NCBI RefSeq assembly: GCF_014647115.1
Contig: NZ_BMOO01000003.1
Location: 434,001 to 498,000, forward strand
DNA from: Halarchaeum rubridurum
GTDB lineage: Archaea > Halobacteriota > Halobacteria > Halobacteriales > Halobacteriaceae
DNA length: 64,000 nucleotides
Reading direction: 5' to 3'
The translations under genes and the position numbers were made by a program. A model generated the notes under the pieces. It worked only from the letters and a program-made list of their open reading frames with translations. It did no database searches and was not told where the DNA came from. Numbering within the stretch: position 1 is the stretch's first letter; each line of letters opens with the position of its first letter. Shown here in pieces: positions 56,875 to 64,000 of this stretch.

Positions 56875-58317
56875 ATGACCATCTCGAACGTCCTCCTCGT
56901 CACCGTCGACTCCCTACGCGCCGACGCCGTCGGCCCGTACGACGAGGGACGGCACACGCCGGTCCTCGACGACCTCGCCGCCCACGGCACCGTCTTCGAG
57001 CGCGCGTTCGCCACCGGCAACTGGACGCCCTTCTCCTTCCCGTCCATCCTCGCCTCGCGGCCCGTCTTCGCCGACACCGGCGCGATTGGCGTCACGGAGT
57101 CGCCGACGCTCGCCGAGACGCTCGCCGACGACGGCGTCGCCACCGGCGGGTTCAACGCCGCGAACGGATTCCTCACGGAACACTGGGGGTACGACGACGG
57201 CTTCGACGCGTTCGACGCGTTCGTCACCGGCTCCGGGAGCGGGCGCTACGGACGCTATCTCGCCACGCACCCGACCGTCGAGGCGTGGGTCCAACTCGCC
57301 ACGTCGCCCGCGCGACGCCTCCGCGCGTGGCTCGGCGGCGACGCCGACGACCGGCCGTTCCTCGACGCCTCGCGGCTCTTCGACGTCGAGGACGCGGCGA
57401 CGTCGTTCATCGCGGACGCCGACGGGCCCTTCTTCTGCTGGGTCCACTACATGGACACCCACACGCCCTACGTCCCCGCGCCGCGCTACATCCGCGAGGT
57501 GTCGGGCGACCGCGTCGGCACCCACCGGATGCTCCACGCGCACGTCCGCACCGGCCTCGGCCTCGACGTCGACGAACGCACCCTCGCGGAACTGCGCACG
57601 CTCTACCAGGCCGCGGTTCGGCAGGTCGACGCCAGCATCGGCCGCCTCCGCGAGACGCTCGCCGCCACCGGTCACTACGACGACACCGCCATCGTCGTCG
57701 TCGGCGACCACGGCGAGGAGTTCCAAGAACACGGCCACCTCGCTCACTATCCGAAGCTCTACGACGAACTCGTCCGCGTCCCCTTCATCGTCGACGTCCC
57801 CGGCGCCGAGGGCGGGCGCGTCGCCGAACACGTCGGCCTCGATGCGGTCCCGCCGACCGTCGCGGACCTCCTCGGTGCCGACCCCGACCCCGCGTGGACC
57901 GGCGACTCGCTCGTCCCGACGGTCGCCGACGGCGAGACGCCGCGCGACGACCCCGTCGTCTCCGTCGCCGTCCGCGGCGAGGAGGTCACGAGCCAGCCGA
58001 TTCCACGCTCGCTCGCCGACGGCGACCTCCTCGTGAGCGCGCGCGACCGGGACTGGACCTACATCCGGAACGTCGACGCCGAGGGCGACGCCGACGCCGA
58101 CGCCGACGAGCTCTATCACCGGCCGAGCGACCCCGACCAGCGGGAGGACCTGTCCGTCGACCCGGCCCCCGAGGCCGCCGCCGCCATCGAGCGGCTCCGG
58201 CCCGCCGTCGAGGACCACGCCGCATCGCTCCGCGAGGCGAGCGCCGACGCGAGCGACGCCGAGGGCGACGCCGACGCGGACCTCGAAGCGCACCTGGAAG
58301 CCCTCGGCTACCGATAG
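56875..58317 (+). CDS. Sulfatase family protein (alkaline phosphatase fold)
   Basis: A 480-residue sulfatase-fold hydrolase. NVLLVTVDSLRADAVGPY opens it (metal ligands), DDLAAHGTVFERAFATGNWTPFSFPSILASR is the active-site region, and VHYMDTHTPYVPAPRYI, TAIVVVGDHGEEFQEHGHLAHYPKLYDELVRVPFIV (second metal site, DHG) and YHRPSDPDQREDL are family landmarks. The usual CxPSR formylglycine motif is replaced by SFPSI, so a Ser- or Thr-type nucleophile, as in phosphoglycerol transferase-like members, is possible. No signal peptide, so probably cytoplasmic or membrane-associated. It abuts GtrA (next ATG right after its TAG). Confidence 0.93.
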   Translation: MTISNVLLVTVDSLRADAVGPYDEGRHTPVLDDLAAHGTVFERAFATGNWTPFSFPSILASRPVFADTGAIGVTESPTLAETLADDGVATGGFNAANGFLTEHWGYDDGFDAFDAFVTGSGSGRYGRYLATHPTVEAWVQLATSPARRLRAWLGGDADDRPFLDASRLFDVEDAATSFIADADGPFFCWVHYMDTHTPYVPAPRYIREVSGDRVGTHRMLHAHVRTGLGLDVDERTLAELRTLYQAAVRQVDASIGRLRETLAATGHYDDTAIVVVGDHGEEFQEHGHLAHYPKLYDELVRVPFIVDVPGAEGGRVAEHVGLDAVPPTVADLLGADPDPAWTGDSLVPTVADGETPRDDPVVSVAVRGEEVTSQPIPRSLADGDLLVSARDRDWTYIRNVDAEGDADADADELYHRPSDPDQREDLSVDPAPEAAAAIERLRPAVEDHAASLREASADASDAEGDADADLEAHLEALGYR

Positions 58318-58743
58318 ATGCGCGCGCTCCTCCGCGGGCTCACCCAGGGGCCACACGCCGTCCGCCTCCGGCGGTTCGTCGCCGTCGGCGCGTTCGCCGC
58401 CGGCGTCCAGTTGGTCCTCCTGTGGCTGCTCGTCGACGTCCTCGCGTGGCACTACCTCGTCGGCGCGACCGTCGCCATCGAGTGTACGATCCTCCTCACG
58501 TACGTCCTCAACAACGCCTGGACGTTCCGCGAGCACCGCCACACGACGCTGCGCGAGTACGCCCGCGGGCTCCTCACGACGAACGTCATCCGCGGGACGG
58601 CGATCCCCATCCAGCTCGGCGTCCTCGCCGCCCTCGTCGAACTCCGCGGCGTCACCTACCTCTGGGCGAACGTCGTCGCCATCCTCGTGAGCGGTCTCTA
58701 TCGGTACGTCCTCGACACGCGACTGACGTGGCGCGGCGCGTGA
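58318..58743 (+). CDS. GtrA family membrane protein
   Basis: A 141-residue, four-TM protein of the GtrA family (PF04138): RFVAVGAFAAGVQLVLLWLLVDVLAWHYLVGATVAIECTILLTYVLNNAWTFREHRH, with the hallmark (N)NxxWTF after TM2. GtrA proteins help move sugar lipids across membranes in polysaccharide modification. It starts directly after the sulfatase stop codon, so the two are one operon and likely act on the same glycan or lipid. Confidence 0.95.
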   Translation: MRALLRGLTQGPHAVRLRRFVAVGAFAAGVQLVLLWLLVDVLAWHYLVGATVAIECTILLTYVLNNAWTFREHRHTTLREYARGLLTTNVIRGTAIPIQLGVLAALVELRGVTYLWANVVAILVSGLYRYVLDTRLTWRGA

Positions 58744-58810
58744 GAGCGAGCGAAGTCGCCACGGGACGCCCGGCGTCGGGGTTCGCAGCCGGCACGTCCC
58801 GTCCCCGTCG

Positions 58811-59218
58811 TCACTCCGACGACGCCACGTCCTCCACGTCCTCCGCGTCCGCACGGTCCGCGACGGGGGCGATGACGGCCTCGTCGAGGCGCGCGAGGAC
58901 GGTCGGGCTGACGATGCCGACGAGTTCGGCCGCCTCGTCGTCGGCGTCCTCGATGTCCAGCACGTCGTCGAAGAATCGGTTGAGCACCTCGTACTCCTCG
59001 TGGAGCGACGCCGCCCGCTCGCGCCCGGCGTCGGTGAGTCGAACGCCCTGGTAGGCCTCGTACTCCACGAGACCGTGGTCGTCGAGCCGCTGGATGGCCT
59101 CCGTCGTCGTCGGCCGGGAGCGACCGACGGCGTCGGAGAGCGCGCTCGTCGAGACGCGCTCGTCGGTCGTCCCCGCGAGCTCGTACACCGCGAGCAGGTA
59201 GCGCGTGGCGACCGTCAC
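58811..59218 (-). CDS. DtxR/SirR-type metal-dependent transcriptional regulator
   Basis: A 135-residue DtxR-family regulator. TVATRYLLAVYELAGTTDERVSTSALSDAVGRSRPTTTEAIQRLDDHGLVEYEAYQGVRLTDAGRERA is the DNA-binding winged helix; the C-terminal EEYEVLNRFFDDVLDIEDADDEAAELVGIVSPTVLARLDEAV carries the dimerisation and metal site (the segment usually has a C/E-x-x-E/H cluster; only acidic residues are clear here). Members repress iron or manganese uptake genes when metal-loaded. It begins at GTG 59218 inside the preceding small ORF's TGA. Two TTAGG-N4-CCTAA operators lie upstream, suggesting autoregulation. Confidence 0.93.
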   Translation of the reverse strand: MTVATRYLLAVYELAGTTDERVSTSALSDAVGRSRPTTTEAIQRLDDHGLVEYEAYQGVRLTDAGRERAASLHEEYEVLNRFFDDVLDIEDADDEAAELVGIVSPTVLARLDEAVIAPVADRADAEDVEDVASSE

Positions 59219-59340
59219 GCGCCGTCACCCGCCGTCGCAGTCGTCGCGTCGTCGTCCGCGGCCTCCTCGCTCCCGTCGCCGAACAGCCGGCAGAAGAGCG
59301 CGGCCCAGAGTCGCCCGTCGCGCCGACGTCGTCCCGTCAT
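59215..59340 (-). CDS. 41-residue ORF overlapping the DtxR-type gene
   Basis: Reads MTGRRRRDGRLWAALFCRLF and then GDGSEEAADDDATTATAGDG, ending Ala-stop. Start ATG overlaps the stop of a 20-codon ORF before it (ATGA), and its TGA overlaps the GTG of the DtxR-type gene (GTGA), so it sits in a chain of coupled ORFs. A basic/hydrophobic N-terminus with one Cys and an acidic tail. Such short conserved-looking peptides in front of regulators may be regulatory; the reading could also be chance, but the double overlap is suggestive. Confidence 0.5.
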   Translation of the reverse strand: MTGRRRRDGRLWAALFCRLFGDGSEEAADDDATTATAGDGA

Positions 59341-59399
59341 CCCCCCATAGCGAGGCGCTCGCGTCGTCTCGACCCGTTTCTCCCGCCGTCGTCACGCAT
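59337..59399 (-). CDS. Possible 20-residue leader peptide upstream of the DtxR-type gene
   Basis: ATG 59399 opens the peptide MRDDGGRNGSRRRERLAMGG, whose TGA overlaps the next start codon. A TATATGG box on this strand at about 59422-59430 is ~28 nt upstream, the spacing expected for a leaderless transcript starting at this ATG. Very short, so support is only positional. Confidence 0.35.
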   Translation of the reverse strand: MRDDGGRNGSRRRERLAMGG

Positions 59400-59404
59400 A
59401 ATTT

Positions 59405-59418
59405 TTAGGCCCTCCTAA
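59405..59418. promoter_or_regulatory. Iron-box-like operator 1 (TTAGG-CCCT-CCTAA)
   Basis: A perfect 5-bp inverted repeat TTAGG-N4-CCTAA, extended by one more T/A pair on each side (TTTAGG...CCTAAA). It matches the dyad of DtxR-type boxes and lies between the TATA element and the predicted transcription start of the DtxR operon. Confidence 0.75.
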
Positions 59419-59440
59419 ATCCATATAGTCTCTTCGGTTA

Positions 59441-59454
59441 TTAGGACGGCCTAA
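59441..59454. promoter_or_regulatory. Iron-box-like operator 2 (TTAGG-ACGG-CCTAA)
   Basis: Same geometry as operator 1, 36 bp to the right, upstream of the minus-strand TATA element. Together the two sites bracket the DtxR promoter and could also influence the divergent DUF1508 gene. Confidence 0.75.
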
Positions 59455-59541
59455 AAATCGACGGTCGCGCGTCGCGGGGAGCGCGGTGTTGCGGCGGGGT
59501 CGCCCGAACCGTTTTGCCGATTCGCTCGGTACGTGGTACCG

Positions 59542-59730
59542 ATGAGCAATGCGACCTTCGAGGTCTTCACGGACGCGGCGGGGGAGTGGCGCTGGCGTCT
59601 CGTCCACGACAACGGGAACGTCATCGCGGACTCCGGCGAGGGGTACGCCTCCAGGCAGAAGGCGACGCAGGGTATCGAGAGCGTCAAGCGAAACGCACCC
59701 GACGCCGAGGTGGTCGACGTCGACGGGTGA
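59542..59730 (+). CDS. DUF1508 (YegP-like) protein, HVO_2922 family-like
   Basis: A 62-residue protein: MSNATFEVFTDAAGEWRWRLVHDNGNVIADSGEGYASRQKATQGIESVKRNAPDAEVVDVDG. This is one DUF1508 repeat: F(E)VFxDxxGEWRWRLxxxNGxVIADSGEGYxSxxxAxxGIxSVxxNA. It adopts a small beta-beta-alpha fold; function is not known, and relatives occur in stress contexts. ATG 59542 follows an upstream GTG (59533), which is not needed. Divergent from the DtxR unit. Confidence 0.92.
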   Translation: MSNATFEVFTDAAGEWRWRLVHDNGNVIADSGEGYASRQKATQGIESVKRNAPDAEVVDVDG

Positions 59731-59841
59731 GAGCGGGTGGCGCGGACTCGACCCCGGCCGTGAGCCGCGACCACCTTCGGCGTCGGTGGTCGCGTCGATG
59801 CAGGGGGAATCGTTAACCCCGCATTTCGCCAAGGAGTATCC

Positions 59842-61257
59842 ATGGCGGACGAGGACCGTATCACCGTCCTGTACGTGAACGACGACCCGCAGCTCTTGGA
59901 CCTGCTCGACACCCAGTTGCGCAACGAGGACCCCCGTCTGGACGTCGTCACCGCGGAGACGGCGGCTCGCGGGCGGGAGCTCCTCGACGACGTGGCCGTC
60001 GACTGCGTCCTCTCGGACTACCACCTCGAAGCGTCGAACGGCGTCGCGTTCCTCCGCGACGTCCGCGACACGCACCCAGACCTCCCCTTCATTCTCTTCA
60101 CCGAGACCGGAAACGAGACGGTCGCCAGCGAGAGCATCGAGGCCGGCGTCACCGACTACGTCATCCAGAAAGCCGTGGGGAATCAGGCCCCGCTGCTCGC
60201 ACGGAAGATCACCACGTCCGTCGAGCACCGCCGCGCGCAGCGCGAGGCCGAGCGGACGGACCGGCGACTCCGCGAAATCGTCTCCGTCACCGAGCAGGTG
60301 CTGTGGGTGTTCTCCGCGGACTGGTCGGAGCTCCAGTTCATCAACGACCGACACGAGGCGCTGTTCGGCCAGTCGACCGAGACCCTCCGCGACGACCCGG
60401 CGTCGTTCCTGGAGCGGGTCCACGACGACGACGCGGAGCGCGTGCAGGTGGCGATGGAGCACGCCTCGGGCGGCGAACCGCAGGTCGTCGAGTACCGCGT
60501 CGAGAAGTCCGACGCCGTCCAGCTCTGGGTCGAGTCGCGCTGTCGCCCCATCCGGGACGACGACGGCGACGTCGTGTCAATTGTCGGGCTCTCGCGCGAC
60601 GTCACCGACCGGAAGGTGTACCAGCACGAACTGGTCGAGAAGGTCGACCAGCTGGAGGAGTTCGCGGGCACCGTCGCCCACGACCTGCGGAACCCGCTGA
60701 ACGTCGCGGACGGGAACGTCCGCCTCGTGGCGGACGAACACGACCACGAGCGCCTGTGGACGGCGCTCGACGCGCTCGGCCGCATGGACGCGTTGGTCGA
60801 GGACCTCCTCGAACGCGCCCGCGAGGGCGAACGGGTCGGAGAGCGACAGTGCGCCGAGTTCGCCGAGCTGATAACCGGGAGCTACGAGAACGTCCACGCG
60901 CCCGGGAGCTCGCTCGACGTCACGGGCAGCATCGCGCTCGACTGCGACGTCACGCGCGTGATGGAGGCCTTCGAGAACCTGATTCGGAACGCGGTCGAAC
61001 ACGGTTCGAGCGACGTGACGATTACCGCCGGCGTCCTCGCGGACGACCGCGGCGTCTACGTCGAGGACGACGGCCCCGGCATCCCCGCGAGCGAGCGCGA
61101 ACGGGTCTTCGAGAAGGGATACACGACCGCGAAGACTGGGAGCGGCTTCGGGCTGGCAATCGTCGAGCGAATCGTCGACGGCCACGGCTGGTCGCTCGAC
61201 GTTCGGGAGGGGACGGACGGCGGCGCGCGCTTCGAGATAGTCGTCGGCGACGCGTAG
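59842..61257 (+). CDS. Hybrid receiver-PAS-histidine kinase
   Basis: A 471-residue signalling protein. Order: receiver domain (5-125) with the acidic pair NDDP, phospho-Asp in CVLSDYHLEASNGV (near residue 58), and Lys in VIQKA; PAS domain (about 145-262, QVLWVFSADWSELQFINDRHEALFG ... IVGLSRDVTDRK); HisKA-type helix pair with phospho-His in FAGTVAHDLRNPLNVADG; and HATPase_c with N box NLIRNAVEHG, G1 DDGPGIP and G2 GSGFGLAIVERI. No TM segment, so cytoplasmic. AAGGAG at 59831-59836 is a good ribosome binding site. Partner regulator not adjacent. Confidence 0.96.
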   Translation: MADEDRITVLYVNDDPQLLDLLDTQLRNEDPRLDVVTAETAARGRELLDDVAVDCVLSDYHLEASNGVAFLRDVRDTHPDLPFILFTETGNETVASESIEAGVTDYVIQKAVGNQAPLLARKITTSVEHRRAQREAERTDRRLREIVSVTEQVLWVFSADWSELQFINDRHEALFGQSTETLRDDPASFLERVHDDDAERVQVAMEHASGGEPQVVEYRVEKSDAVQLWVESRCRPIRDDDGDVVSIVGLSRDVTDRKVYQHELVEKVDQLEEFAGTVAHDLRNPLNVADGNVRLVADEHDHERLWTALDALGRMDALVEDLLERAREGERVGERQCAEFAELITGSYENVHAPGSSLDVTGSIALDCDVTRVMEAFENLIRNAVEHGSSDVTITAGVLADDRGVYVEDDGPGIPASERERVFEKGYTTAKTGSGFGLAIVERIVDGHGWSLDVREGTDGGARFEIVVGDA

Positions 61258-61298
61258 CGTGACGAGCGGCGGAGACGGCGGACGGGGACGACGGCGGC

Positions 61299-62348
61299 TC
61301 AGTCGAGCGGGTCCTCCAAGTTCCCCATTACGGTTTCGAGCGCGTCCGTGGCGGTGAGGAGGCCGACGACGCTCCCGTCACGGAGGACGAGAGCGATCTC
61401 CTGGTCCTCGGCTTGGAACTGGTCGAACGCGTCGCTGACGCTCGTGTCCGCGGCGAGCGTCATCGGCGGGGCCGCGATCTCCTCGAACGACGTCGTTCCC
61501 GCCTTCAGGCCCTCGTAGTGGTCGATTATCGACGGCGAATAGACGATACCGTGGAAGTCGGTGAGGTCGTCGCCGACGAGCGGGAACCGCGTGTGCGGGC
61601 TACTGCGGATTCGCTCGAGGTTCTCCTCCACGTCCGCCGACACGGAGATCGCCACGATATCCGACGCCGGCACCATGATTTCGCTGATTTCGAGTTCGTC
61701 CGCGTCGAGCGCGTTCATCACCTCCTCGCGGCGCTCCTCCGGGAGCTCGCCGCGGGTGAGGAGCGAGTCGAGGCGGTTGCGGAGGTCCGCGCGGGACTCC
61801 AGGACGTCCGCCTCGGTTTCGAGCCACGCGCCGGTCATCTCGACGCCGAAGAGCTTCAGCGTCCCCTTGGCGACCGAGTCGCCGAGCGTGATGAGCGGCG
61901 AGATGAGCCGATTGAACCAGTAGAGCGGCGTCGCGCCGTACCGACAGACGGTGCGCGAGCGCTCGACGCCGAGGTAGGTCGGGGTCTGTTCACCGTGCGT
62001 GAGGTGGAGGAGGTTGATGAGCGCGAAGGCGAGAATCGCCCCGGCACCCACCGAGGCGAGCGCCGTCCCCGCGACGTACGGCTCGAAGAGCGCGGCGAGC
62101 GCGGGCTCGGCGACTATCCCGACCGCGATACTGGAGCCGGTGATGCCGACCTGACAGGTCGTCAGGTAGACTTCGAGGTCGTTCGTCATCTCCCACGCGC
62201 GTTCGAGCGCGGGGGTTTCGCCGACGAACTCCGACTCGCTGAACTGGCGGGCGCGCGTCAACCCGAACTCGATTGCCACGAAGAACCCGTTCGCCAGGAT
62301 GAGGCCGACCCCGGCGAGGAGGCGTATCACGATCTCGGCGGGCGTCAT
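61299..62348 (-). CDS. CNNM/CorC family transmembrane protein with CBS pair
   Basis: A 349-residue membrane protein of the HlyC/CorC (CNNM, DUF21) group. The N-terminal DUF21 domain has three or four TM helices (AEIVIRLLAGVGLILANGFFVAIEFGLTRAR; LASVGAGAILAFALINLLHLTHGEQTPTYLGVERS, with the EF(A/G)LxxxR and GEQxP motifs). The cytoplasmic part carries two CBS motifs (MVPASDIVAISVSADVEENLERI...HTRFPLVGDD; AAPPMTLAADTSVSDAFDQFQAEDQEIALVLRDGSVVGLLTATDALE). Such proteins handle Mg2+ efflux or regulation. The CorC_HlyC C-terminal domain is absent. Start ATG 62348. Confidence 0.93.
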   Translation of the reverse strand: MTPAEIVIRLLAGVGLILANGFFVAIEFGLTRARQFSESEFVGETPALERAWEMTNDLEVYLTTCQVGITGSSIAVGIVAEPALAALFEPYVAGTALASVGAGAILAFALINLLHLTHGEQTPTYLGVERSRTVCRYGATPLYWFNRLISPLITLGDSVAKGTLKLFGVEMTGAWLETEADVLESRADLRNRLDSLLTRGELPEERREEVMNALDADELEISEIMVPASDIVAISVSADVEENLERIRSSPHTRFPLVGDDLTDFHGIVYSPSIIDHYEGLKAGTTSFEEIAAPPMTLAADTSVSDAFDQFQAEDQEIALVLRDGSVVGLLTATDALETVMGNLEDPLD

Positions 62349-62468
62349 CGCGGGGACATACCGGGAACGGGACCAAAAAATCGGGGGCCGACGCGTCCGT
62401 GTCGCCCCGAGTGCCCGAGCGCTCACCCGGGTCGTGATGCCGACCGACGCCGGGCGTGCACCGCCGCG

Positions 62469-63428
62469 CTATCGCGTCCGCTCCAGAACCACGCCACCGT
62501 CACCGACGGCGACGGTCGGGTCGCCGACGGCGACCGCCCGGAGGGTCGCGCCCGTCGGCGTGTCGTCGGCCGACCACGACCCCCCGCCGCCGTGGAAGAC
62601 GACACCGCCATCGCCCACGGCGACGACACCGCGCTCGGTTCGCTCGACATCGCGCAGGGTCGCATCACCGAGGTCACGCCGGGACCACGTCCGGCCGTCG
62701 TAGCGGCGGACCGTCCCGTTCCCGCCCACGACATCGACGTCGTCCGCGGCCCCGCCGTCGATACCGTAGAAGTCGACGTTCGCGTCCTCCACCCCGATAT
62801 TCGACCACGTCTCGCCGTCCGCCGTGGCGAAGACCGTCCCGTTCGTGTCGACCGCGTGGCCGGCACGCGGGCCGTAGCAGTCGAGCGCGGGGAGCGACGC
62901 GCCGCTCCCGGGCGTGACCGCGTCCCACGTTCCCGTCGCGCCGTCCCCGAAGGAGTAGTGGACGTGTCCGGCGGCGTCGGCCACGTAGACGTTCGCCTCG
63001 TCGGCGACGCCCGTGACGGCGAGCGCCCGATAGTCGTCCGTATCGTCGTTCGGCGCGGCGTGCGACGTCATCGTGTCCGTCGCGACGTCGTACTCGCCGA
63101 CCACGCCGCTCGCGCCCGCCACCCACAGGCGGCCACCGTCCTCGGTCACGCTCGCGGCGGCGAGGTCGCGGCCGTCGCCCGTCACGCCCGTCTCGCGGAC
63201 CGTCTCCCATCCCTGCTCGCCACGGGTCACTATCACACCGCCGTCGCCCACCGCGTAGCGTCCATCGGCGGTGGCAACCACGTCGTGCAGCGAGACGTCC
63301 ACCGGCGTCTCCGCGACCCGCCACGACCCCCCGTCGTCGAACGCGGTGTAGCCGACACCACCCGCGACCACGAGCGCCCCGATTCCCGATAGCGCCTGCC
63401 GCCGACTCACGTCGAAGGAACCACTCAT
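62469..63428 (-). CDS. Tat-exported beta-propeller protein
   Basis: A 319-residue exported protein. The N-terminus MSGSFDVSRRQALSGIGALVVAGGVGY has a twin-arginine motif (SRRQAL). The remainder is a chain of about seven short blades of the type DVSLHDVVATADGRYAVGDGGVIVTR and VRAVAVGDPTVAVGDGGVVLERTR, like YCF48/photosynthesis-assembly or sialidase-type propellers. No catalytic motif is seen. Start ATG 63428. It is separated from the truncated MFS gene by 126 nt. Confidence 0.85.
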   Translation of the reverse strand: MSGSFDVSRRQALSGIGALVVAGGVGYTAFDDGGSWRVAETPVDVSLHDVVATADGRYAVGDGGVIVTRGEQGWETVRETGVTGDGRDLAAASVTEDGGRLWVAGASGVVGEYDVATDTMTSHAAPNDDTDDYRALAVTGVADEANVYVADAAGHVHYSFGDGATGTWDAVTPGSGASLPALDCYGPRAGHAVDTNGTVFATADGETWSNIGVEDANVDFYGIDGGAADDVDVVGGNGTVRRYDGRTWSRRDLGDATLRDVERTERGVVAVGDGGVVFHGGGGSWSADDTPTGATLRAVAVGDPTVAVGDGGVVLERTR

Positions 63429-63554
63429 GTCCGCCGTATCCGGGGGCACGCCGAAAAAGTGCGGCGGCCGTGCGTGCATCGACCGGCGCGGCGATGCGAG
63501 ACCCGGGCGGGCAGCACGCGGACAGCACGCGGACAGCGCGCCGAACGATACGTC

Positions 63555-64000
63555 CTACCACTCGGTGAGCGCGTCGCGGCCGTGGTCACGGACCAACACG
63601 AGGAGGAACGCGAGCGCGCCGGAAATCGCGGCGGCACCACCGGCGTAGAAGACCCACGCCATCCCGACCGACCCCATGAGCCACCCACCGAATAGCGGCG
63701 CGAGGAGACTCCCCGGCCGCCAGACGAGGTCGCGGATGCCGAAGCTCGCAGCGACGCCGCTCGACTCGTCGCTACTCCCCTCGTCCGCGAACAACGCCAT
63801 GCTCGCGGGCTCGCGGAACGCCTCCGTGACTCCGAGGAGCGCGTTCAGCGCGAGAAGCGGGACGAACGCCACCGACACGTACCCGACGTGCGGTATCGTC
63901 TCCGGGAGCCCGAGCGCCGCGCCGAGCGCCGGCGTGAACGGCACGGCGAACGCGACGAGTCCGTACGCGCCGCCACCGACGAAGACGAAGAGCGCACGGC
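63555..64000 (-). CDS. MFS transporter, C-terminal part (5' end beyond window)
   Basis: About 148 residues of an MFS permease, entering from the right edge. It reads RALFVFVGGGAYGLVAFAVP ... VSVAFVPLLALNALLGVTEAFREPASMALFADEG, then FGIRDLVWRPGSLLAPLFGGWLMGSVGMAWVFYAGGAAAISGALAFLLVLVRDHGR, giving four or five TM segments. The pattern 'EAFREPASMALFAD..' with an interior polar loop resembles haloarchaeal MFS efflux proteins. The stop is at 63555. Family certain, substrate unknown. Confidence 0.82.
   Translation of the reverse strand, partial: RALFVFVGGGAYGLVAFAVPFTPALGAALGLPETIPHVGYVSVAFVPLLALNALLGVTEAFREPASMALFADEGSSDESSGVAASFGIRDLVWRPGSLLAPLFGGWLMGSVGMAWVFYAGGAAAISGALAFLLVLVRDHGRDALTEW

Overview
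The window is archaeal chromosome from an extremely halophilic archaeon (class Halobacteria). The evidence is the very high GC content, strongly acidic proteins rich in Asp and Glu, TATA-like boxes about 25-28 nt in front of start codons (leaderless transcripts), twin-arginine signals and lipoboxes on secreted proteins, PGF-CTERM surface anchors, and archaeal marker genes: ribosomal protein L11, SRP19, Gar1, diphthine synthase DphB, Trm5, a presenilin-type protease and an Orc1/Cdc6 initiator. A genus cannot be assigned safely from the sequence alone.

Layout. 1-6 kb: a truncated dihydrolipoyl dehydrogenase-like gene, an EEP-fold phosphatase/nuclease, a Bat-type HTH regulator, an ABC exporter pair, MsrB and a UspA protein. 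6-11 kb: a cold-shock protein, a Tat-exported GH3 glycosidase and a PGF-CTERM surface metalloprotease-like protein. 11-16 kb: GNAT, NadE, a monooxygenase-like protein, and an overlapping operon Lrp - aminotransferase - Sir2. 16-22 kb: an MFS exporter, an HTH/membrane pair, FolE with a CHY zinc finger, L11 and a DRG GTPase. 22-28.6 kb: tandem VOC protein, PadR, DphB, Trm5, tRNA-Thr(CGT), nitroreductase and aldehyde dehydrogenase. 28.6-31.3 kb: a candidate replication origin built around an orc1/cdc6 gene, with two plus three copies of an ORB-like element facing outward on its two sides. 31.3-39.2 kb: a secreted SNase lipoprotein, a surface gluzincin protease, and a cobalamin-type ABC importer (BtuD, BtuC and a heavily N-glycosylatable BtuF-like protein). 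39.2-46.8 kb: SRP19-Gar1-presenilin, two paralogous beta-propeller lipoproteins, ProB-ProA and a DHH phosphoesterase. 46.8-55.4 kb: a DUF7260-like protein and a six-gene, tightly coupled MoxR/DUF58/VWA operon. 55.4-64 kb: a class V aminotransferase, a sulfatase-GtrA pair, a DtxR-type metalloregulator with two matching operators and two tiny upstream ORFs, a DUF1508 protein, a REC-PAS-kinase protein, a CNNM/CorC membrane protein, a propeller protein, and a truncated MFS gene.

How it fits together. The window is mostly core chromosome with short, tightly packed operons; ATGA or GTGA start/stop overlaps are the rule inside operons. The non-coding parts stand out: an origin-like region with ORB-like repeats, purine and pyrimidine tracts, an AT-rich patch and a cluster of the normally rare CTAG tetranucleotide; two places (msrB and rpl11) where the last codons of a gene plus its downstream flank are duplicated; several short tandem arrays in promoters; and palindromic operator candidates in front of the B12 transporter, the sulfatase and the DtxR regulator.
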